Notes under the pieces: model-generated | The model's database searches: none | What the model was told of the DNA's origin: nothing | What the model saw: only the letters and a program-made list of their open reading frames with translations | Origin: Monodelphis domestica | Lineage: Eukaryota > Chordata > Mammalia > Didelphimorphia > Didelphidae | Length of the DNA stretch: 64,000 nt | Assembly: GCF_027887165.1 (NCBI RefSeq) | Contig: NC_077235.1 | Location: 7,641,378-7,705,377, forward strand | Direction: 5' to 3' | Program-made: the position numbers and the translations under genes | In this document: positions 57,011 to 64,000 of the stretch, piece by piece | How the letters are laid out: each line of letters starts with the position of its first letter | Numbering within the stretch: the stretch's first letter is position 1

Positions 57011-59688
57011 AATGAGGAGTATCCTGAAGACTCAATATATTCTGTTATTCAATATCCACGATGTACTAGAAATATTGTTCCTAAGGAATGTGAAAGGACA
57101 TCAGAAGCTCTAAAATCTAATGGCCGTTCACATCCTAAGACACAACATTCAAACTTTTATAGCACTAATTTTCCATTAAAATGGGAAAGGAGTACAGAAA
57201 TGAAAAAAACCACTCACTCCATATGATGATAGTTGTTCCAACAGCCCAGTCGTTTCGAAATACAACACTCAAATTTTTAAAGAAATATAGTTTCCACAGA
57301 ATTGGAAGGGACCCTTGAAGTTTCAATTCACAGCAAGCATAGGGAATGATGACATTTCTAAAGACCATTTTCATTCTGAGATACAATATTTAATATGTAC
57401 TTGAAATATTGGATCTACAGAATGTGAAAGGTCCTCAGATACTATGAATACCAAGGTGTCAAGAAGATGATGTGGGTTCTGACCGCTCAATACATAGTCA
57501 TATACAATATCCTAGTTGATATAGAAACATTGTTGTACAACATGTGAAATGACCTCAGGAATTCTAACTTCTAAGGACTCATTCGCTTCATAGAGAAAAT
57601 ATTCAATGAGTTATAGCATTGTTTGTTCAACAGATTGAGAAAGAAACTCTTAAATGGCAAGATCTTACCTTATCTGTAAGATCATGTGGATTCTCAGGCC
57701 CGATTTCATTCTATGACAAAATATTCAGTGTATTAGGAAGATATGAAACAGACAGCAAACTGAAGAACTAAATGAAAACAAATACTAATTATAGAAGACA
57801 ACGAGGATTGTAGTCCGCCATTAAATCGTTCGGTATGGTGTTCAATTCCTTAAGAAATATTGTTGCTGCAGATGGGGAAAATTGCTCAGAGACACACAAA
57901 ATAAATAACCTTTCTGCATGACAATGTGTGCTCAAAGGATCCAATCCATTCTGTGATACAATATTCAATATTTTTATATAAATATTATAGCTACAGAACG
58001 AACAGGGCCTCAGGATCTACTAATACCACCATGTCGATAAGATGAGGAGGATCCTTAGGGCTCGTTATTTTCGGATAGGCAATACTGAAGATGTACTAGA
58101 AATGTTGTTTCTATAGAATGTGAAAGGACATCAGAAACTCTAAACTCTAATGGCCTTTCACAATCTAAGACACAACACCCAAGGTATCATAGCTCAATCG
58201 TTCTAACAAACTCAGAAAGAAACTTAAGAAACGAACCAGAAGAATTGATTTAAATGTTGAAGCGTGCTCAAAGACCCCACACCATTCTGGAATACAATAT
58301 TCAATTTTTTATAAAAATATTATACATACAGAATGGAAAGGGACCTCAGAATCTCCTAATACCAGCTTCTCTAAACGATGAGGAGTATCCCGATGTCTCA
58401 ATATGTATTCTGATATTCAATATTCACGATGTACTCGAAATATCGTCTCTAAGAATGTGAAAGGCTATGAGAAACAAAAATGTCTAATGGCCTTTCACAT
58501 TCTAAGACACAATATTGTTCCACCAAAACGGGAAAGGATCTTAGAAACAAAAAGTGACACACATTCCAGATGATGATTGTTGTTCCAAGAACATAGTCTG
58601 TTTTGATCTATAATATTCATTTTTTTTAAAGAAATGTTGTTCTGACCGAATTGGAAGGGTCCAGTGAAACATCAAATCACAGCAAACATACAGAATGATA
58701 CAAGTAATAAAGATGCTTTTCATTCTCAGATACAACATTCAACATGTACTAGAAATTTTGGATCTCCAGAAGATCCTCAGAGGTTATGAATAGCCACATG
58801 TCCAGAAGATGATGTGGCTTCTGAAGGCTCAATACATTGTCATATACAGTGTCCAACATTTGATAGACACATTTTTCTACAGTACGTGAAACGACCTCAG
58901 AAATTCTGATTTCTATAGGCCCATTACATTGTAAGACAAAATATTCAACGAGTTAAAGAAATGTTATACCAACTGATTGAGAATGGAACTCTGAATTGGC
59001 AAGATCCTACCTTATTTGGAAGATGATGAGGGTTCTCAGGGCCGATTTCATTCTGTGACAAAATAGGGAACATGTTAGAGATACCTACAGAATTGCAAAG
59101 AACTTAAAGAAAATCAAAAACCAAACTCCCTAGAAGACAATGAAGACTGCAGCCACCATTAAAGTCCGAGATACAATATTTAATTACAGAGTGGGAAATT
59201 AGCTCAGAAACCAAAAAATACCCTTTCTACATGCCAATGCTTGCTCAAAGGGATCACTCAATTCTGCGACAAAATATTCAATCTTTCCTCAAAAAATTAT
59301 ACCTACAGAATGGAAAGGTCCCTCAGAATCTCCCAATAAAACCATCACTAAATGATGAGCAGTATCCTGAAGTCTCATATACTCTGATATTCAATATTCA
59401 AAAGGATCAAGAAATATTGTTACTCAAGATGGTGAAAGGACATCAGAAGCTCTAACGTCTAATGGCGTTTTATATTCTAAGACACAATATTCAATGGGTT
59501 ATAGCTCAATTGTTCTAAGAAAATGGGAAAGAACTTTAGAAACAAATTATAAGAACCTCCTAAGTTGATGATGATTGGTCAAAGGGCCCAGTCCAATCTG
59601 TGATACAATATTTAATTTTTTATTAAAATATTATACCTACAGAAAGGAATGGGACCTGAGAACCTCCTAATACCCCCATCTCTAAACG
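57011..59688. repeat. 2.7-kb higher-order repeat, copy 1
   Basis: 2,677 bp. It equals copy 2 at an offset of 2,677 before 58515 and 2,698 after it, because 21 bp present in copies 2 and 3 (61190-61210) are missing here. Internally it is a pair of about 1.35-kb units (marker at 57300 and 58650), each of about 12 monomers. Short ORFs of 65-74 codons recur but are products of the periodicity. Confidence 0.93.
58518..58533 (+). other. CENP-B-box-like site, copy 1
   Basis: TTCCACCAAAACGGGA against the box nTTCGnnnnAnnCGGGn: 8 of 9 essential bases (C for the first G). Could be chance, since the monomer consensus elsewhere has TGGG in place of CGGG. Confidence 0.35.
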
Positions 59689-62386
59689 ATGAGGAGTATC
59701 CTGAAGACTCAATATATTCTGTTATTCAATATCCACGATGTACTAGAAATATTGTTCCTAAGGAATGTGAAAGGACATCAGAAGCTCTAAAATCTAATGG
59801 CCGTTCACATCCTAAGACACAACATTCAAACTTTTATAGCACTAATTTTCCATTAAAATGGGAAAGGAGTACAGAAATGAAAAAAACCACTCACTCCATA
59901 TGATGATAGTTGTTCCAACAGCCCAGTCGTTTCGAAATACAACACTCAAATTTTTAAAGAAATATAGTTTCCACAGAATTGGAAGGGACCCGTGAAGTTT
60001 CAAATCACAGCAAGCATAGGGAATGATGACATTTCTAAAGACCATTTTCATTCTGAGATACAATATTTAATATGTACTTGAAATATTGGATCTACAGAAT
60101 GTGAAAGGTCCTCAGATACTATGAATACCAAGGTGTCAAGAAGATGATGTGGGTTCTGACCTCTCAATACATAGTCATATACCATATCCTAGTTGATATA
60201 GAAACATTGTTGTACAACATGTGAAATGACCCCAGGAATTCTAACTTCTAAGGACTCATTCGCTTCATAGAGAAAATATCCAATGAGTTATAGCATTGTT
60301 TGTTCAACAGATTGAGAAAGAAACTCTTAAATGGCAAGATCTTACCTTATCTGTAAGATCATGTGGATTCTCAGGCCCGATTTCATTCTATGACAAAATA
60401 TTCAGTGTATTAGGAAGATATGAAACAGACAGCAAACTGAAGAACTAAATGAAAATAAATACTAATTATAGAAGACAACGAGGATTGTAGTGCACCATTA
60501 AATCGTTCGGTATGGTGTTCAATTCCTTAAGAAATATTGTTGCTGCAGACGGGGAAAATTGCTCAGAGACACACAAAATAAATAACCTTTCTGCATGACA
60601 ATGTGTGCTCAAAGGATCCAATCCATTCTGTGATACAATATTCAATATTTTTATAAAAATATTATAGCTACAGAACGAACAGGGCCTCAGGATCTACTAA
60701 TACCACCATGTCGATAAGATGAGGAGGATCCTTAGGGCTCGTTATTTTCGGATAGGCAATACTGAAGATGTACTAGAAATGTTGTTTCTATAGAATGTGA
60801 AAGGACATCAGAAACTCTAAACTCTAATGGCCTTTCACAATCTAAGACACAACACCCAAGGTATCATAGCTCAATCGTTCTAACAAACTCAGAAAGAAAC
60901 TTAAGAAACGAACCAGAAGAATTGATTTAAATGTTGAAGCGTGCTCAAAGACCCCACACCATTCTGGAATACAATATTCAATTTTTTATAAAAATATTAT
61001 ACATACAGAATGGAAAGGGACCTCAGAATCTCCTAATACCAGCTTCTCTAAACGATGAGGAGTATCCCGATGTCTCAATATGTATTCTGATATTCAATAT
61101 TCACGATATACTCGAAATATCGTCTCTAAGAATGTGAAAGGCTATGAGAAACAAAAATGTCTAATGGCCTTTCACATTCTAAGACACAATATTCAAAGGG
61201 TTATAAGCAGTATTGTTCCACCAAAACGGGAAAGGATCTTAGAAACAAAAAGTGACACACATTCCAGATGATGATTGTTGTTCCAAGAACATAGTCTGTT
61301 TTGATCTATAATATTCATTTTTTTTAAAGAAATGTTGTTCTGACCGAATTGGAAGGGTCCAGTGAAACATCAAATCACAGCAAACATACAGAATGATACA
61401 AGTAATAAAGATGCTTTTCATTCTCAGATACAACATTCAACATGTACTAGAAATTTTGGATCTCCAGAAGATCCTCAGAGGTTATGAATAGCCACATGTC
61501 CAGAAGATGATGTGGCTTCTGAAGGCTCAATACATTGTCATATACAGTGTCCAACATTTGATAGACACATTTTTCTACAGTACGTGAAACGACCTCAGAA
61601 ATTCTGATTTCTATAGGCCCATTACATTGTAAGACAAAATATTCAACGAGTTAAAGAAATGTTATACCAACTGATTGAGAATGGAACTCTGAATTGGCAA
61701 GATCCTACCTTATTTGGAAGATGATGAGGGTTCTCAGGGCCGATTTCATTCTGTGACAAAATAGGGAACATGTTAGAGATACCTACAGAATTGCAAAGAA
61801 CTTAAAGAAAATCAAAAACCAAACTCCCTAGAAGACAATGAAGACTGCAGCCACCATTAAAGTCCGAGATACAATATTTAATTACAGAGTGGGAAATTAG
61901 CTCAGAAACCAAAAAATACCCTTTCTACATGCCAATGCTTGCTCAAAGGGATCACTCAATTCTGCGACAAAATATTCAATCTTTCCTCAAAAAATTATAC
62001 CTACAGAATGGAAAGGTCCCTCAGAATCTCCCAATAAAACCATCACTAAATGATGAGCAGTATCCTGAAGTCTCATATACTCTGATATTCAATATTCAAA
62101 AGGATCAAGAAATATTGTTACTCAAGATGGTGAAAGGACATCAGAAGCTCTAACGTCTAATGGCGTTTTATATTCTAAGACACAATATTCAATGGGTTAT
62201 AGCTCAATTGTTCTAAGAAAATGGGAAAGAACTTTAGAAACAAATTATAAGAACCTCCTAAGTTGATGATGATTGGTCAAAGGGCCCAGTCCAATCTGTG
62301 ATACAATATTTAATTTTTTATTAAAATATTATACCTACAGAAAGGAATGGGACCTCAGAACCTCCTAATACCCCCATCTCTAAACG
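59689..62386. repeat. 2.7-kb higher-order repeat, copy 2
   Basis: 2,698 bp. Its second half is nearly identical to that of copy 1. Its first half carries private variants not in copies 1 and 3 (for example G at 59992 and T at 60162). Confidence 0.95.
61216..61231 (+). other. CENP-B-box-like site, copy 2
   Basis: Same 16 bases as in copy 1, at a 2,698-bp offset. Confidence 0.35.
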
Positions 62387-64000
62387 ATGAGGAGTATCCT
62401 GAAGACTCAATATATTCTGTTATTCAATATCCACGATGTACTAGAAATATTGTTCCTAAGGAATGTGAAAGGACATCAGAAGCTCTAAAATCTAATGGCC
62501 GTTCACATCCTAAGACACAACATTCAAACTTTTATAGCACTAATTTTCCATTAAAATGGGAAAAGAGTACAGAAATGAAAAAAACCACTCACTCCATATG
62601 ATGATAGTTGTTCCAACAGCCCAGTCGTTTCGAAATACAACACTCAAATTTTTAAAGAAATATAGTTTCCACAGAATTGGAAGGGACCCTTGAAGTTTCA
62701 ATTCACAGCAAGCATAGGGAATGATGACATTTCTAAAGACCATTTTCATTCTGAGATACAATATTTAATATGTACTTGAAATATTGGATCTACAGAATGT
62801 GAAAGGTCCTCAGATACTATGAATACCAAGGTGTCAAGAAGATGATGTGGGTTCTGACCGCTCAATACATAGTCATATACAATATCCTAGTTGATATAGA
62901 AACATTGTTGTACAACATGTGAAATGACCTCAGGAATTCTAACTTCTAAGGACTCATTCGCTTCATAGAGAAAATATTCAATGAGTTATAGCATTGTTTG
63001 TTCAACAGATTGAGAAAGAAACTCTTAAATGGCAAGATCTTACCTTATCTGTAAGATCATGTGGATTCTCAGGCCCGATTTCATTCTATGACAAAATATT
63101 CAGTGTATTAGGAAGATATGAAACAGACAGCAAACTGAAGAACTAAATGAAAACAAATACTAATTATAGAAGACAACGAGGATTGTAGTCCGCCATTAAA
63201 TCGTTCGGTATGGTGTTCAATTCCTTAAGAAATATTGTTGCTGCAGATGGGGAAAATTGCTCAGAGACACACAAAATAAATAACCTTTCTGCATGACAAT
63301 GTGTGCTCAAAGGATCCAATCCATTCTGTGATACAATATTCAATATTTTTATAAAAATATTATAGCTACAGAACGAACAGGGCCTCAGGATCTACTAATA
63401 CCACCATGTCGATAAGATGAGGAGGATCCTTAGGGCTCGTTATTTTCGGATAGGCAATACTGAAGATGTACTAGAAATGTTGTTTCTATAGAATGTGAAA
63501 GGACATCAAAAACTCTAAACTCTAATGGCCTTTCACAATCTAAGACACAACACCCAAGGTATCATAGCTCAATCGTTCTAACAAACTCAGAAAGAAACTT
63601 AAGAAACGAACCAGAAGAATAGATTTAAATGTTGAAGCGTGCTCAAAGACCCCACACCATTCTGGAATACAATATTCAATTTTTTATAAAAATATTATAC
63701 ATACAGAATGGAAAGGGACCTCAGAATCTCCTAATACCAGCTTCTCTAAATGATGAGGAGTATCCCGATGTCTCAATATGTATTCTGATATTCAATATTC
63801 ACGATGTACTCGAAATATCGTCTCTAAGAATGTGAAAGGCTATGAGAAACAAAAATGTCTAATGGCCTTTCACATTCTAAGACACAATATTCAAAGGGTT
63901 ATAAGCAGTATTGTTCCACCAAAACGGGAAAGGATCTTAGAAACAAAAAGTGACACACATTCCAGATGATGATTGTTGTTCCAAGAACATAGTCTGTTTT
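62387..64000. repeat. 2.7-kb higher-order repeat, copy 3, cut by the window end
   Basis: The first 1,614 bp of the unit at a constant 2,698-bp offset from copy 2. The array evidently continues to the right of the window. Confidence 0.95.
63914..63929 (+). other. CENP-B-box-like site, copy 3
   Basis: Same 16 bases again, at a 2,698-bp offset. Confidence 0.35.

Noticed and set aside
57165-63969. Frames of 62-84 codons that recur at 2.7-kb intervals on both strands (for example 57165-57386 minus, 59231-59455 plus)
   Set aside because: Recurrence follows from the tandem repeat itself. The frames are short, overlap on opposite strands, lack known motifs, and are not kept in the diverged units at 54.5-57.0 kb.
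54542-64000. CRISPR-like array or minisatellite gene
   Set aside because: There is no repeat-spacer alternation. The whole 110-121 bp monomer repeats, and the genome is mammalian.
34795-64000. Tandem-repeat long non-coding RNA such as marsupial RSX
   Set aside because: RSX repeats are short and GC-rich (from memory). This array is AT-rich with long monomers, and there is no sign of a promoter or transcript.

Overview
This is nuclear DNA from a marsupial. The evidence is a young L1 of a marsupial type, many copies of marsupial tRNA-derived CORE-SINEs (WSINE-, MAR1- and MON1-like heads and tails, with family names given from memory), HAL1-like half-L1s, and a deep background of MIR, L2 and CR1/L3. 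I could not recognise a host protein-coding exon, a host RNA gene or a host promoter. The species cannot be fixed from the sequence alone.

Layout. 1-34.8 kb is an ordinary gene desert made of old interspersed repeats: two HAL1-like elements (1-3.03 and 7.5-9.2 kb), three long L2 remnants (10.7, 12.7 and 20.7 kb), about two dozen SINEs, and several antisense L1 pieces. It also holds a nested insertion at 15.5-17.2 kb (an LTR inside a hAT element inside L1 DNA) and a CpG-rich block of unknown family at 17.4-18.0 kb. 34.8-38.5 and 47.1-54.2 kb are two parts of one ancient, strongly diverged tandem array with a unit of about 745 bp. The array is peppered with SINEs.

That array is split by a compound L1 insertion (38.53-47.10 kb). 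It contains a nearly intact L1 (5'UTR with tandem promoter-like repeats, open ORF1, a 534-bp G-rich spacer, ORF2 interrupted by two in-frame stops), then about 470 bp of foreign sequence, then a second closely similar L1 3' end. One perfect 18-bp target duplication encloses the whole.

54.5-64.0 kb is a younger satellite. Monomers of about 110-121 bp are grouped into units of about 1.35 kb. From 57.01 kb these form a 2,698-bp higher-order repeat, present as two full copies and one copy cut by the window end, about 99% identical. An L1 internal fragment without a 3' end (54.16-54.54 kb) sits at the junction of the old and young arrays. The window therefore looks like the edge of a large satellite domain: SINE-bearing and degenerate on the left, SINE-free and homogenised on the right. 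Each higher-order copy carries one site matching 8 of the 9 essential CENP-B-box bases. The satellite architecture and the compound L1 are the parts most worth checking.
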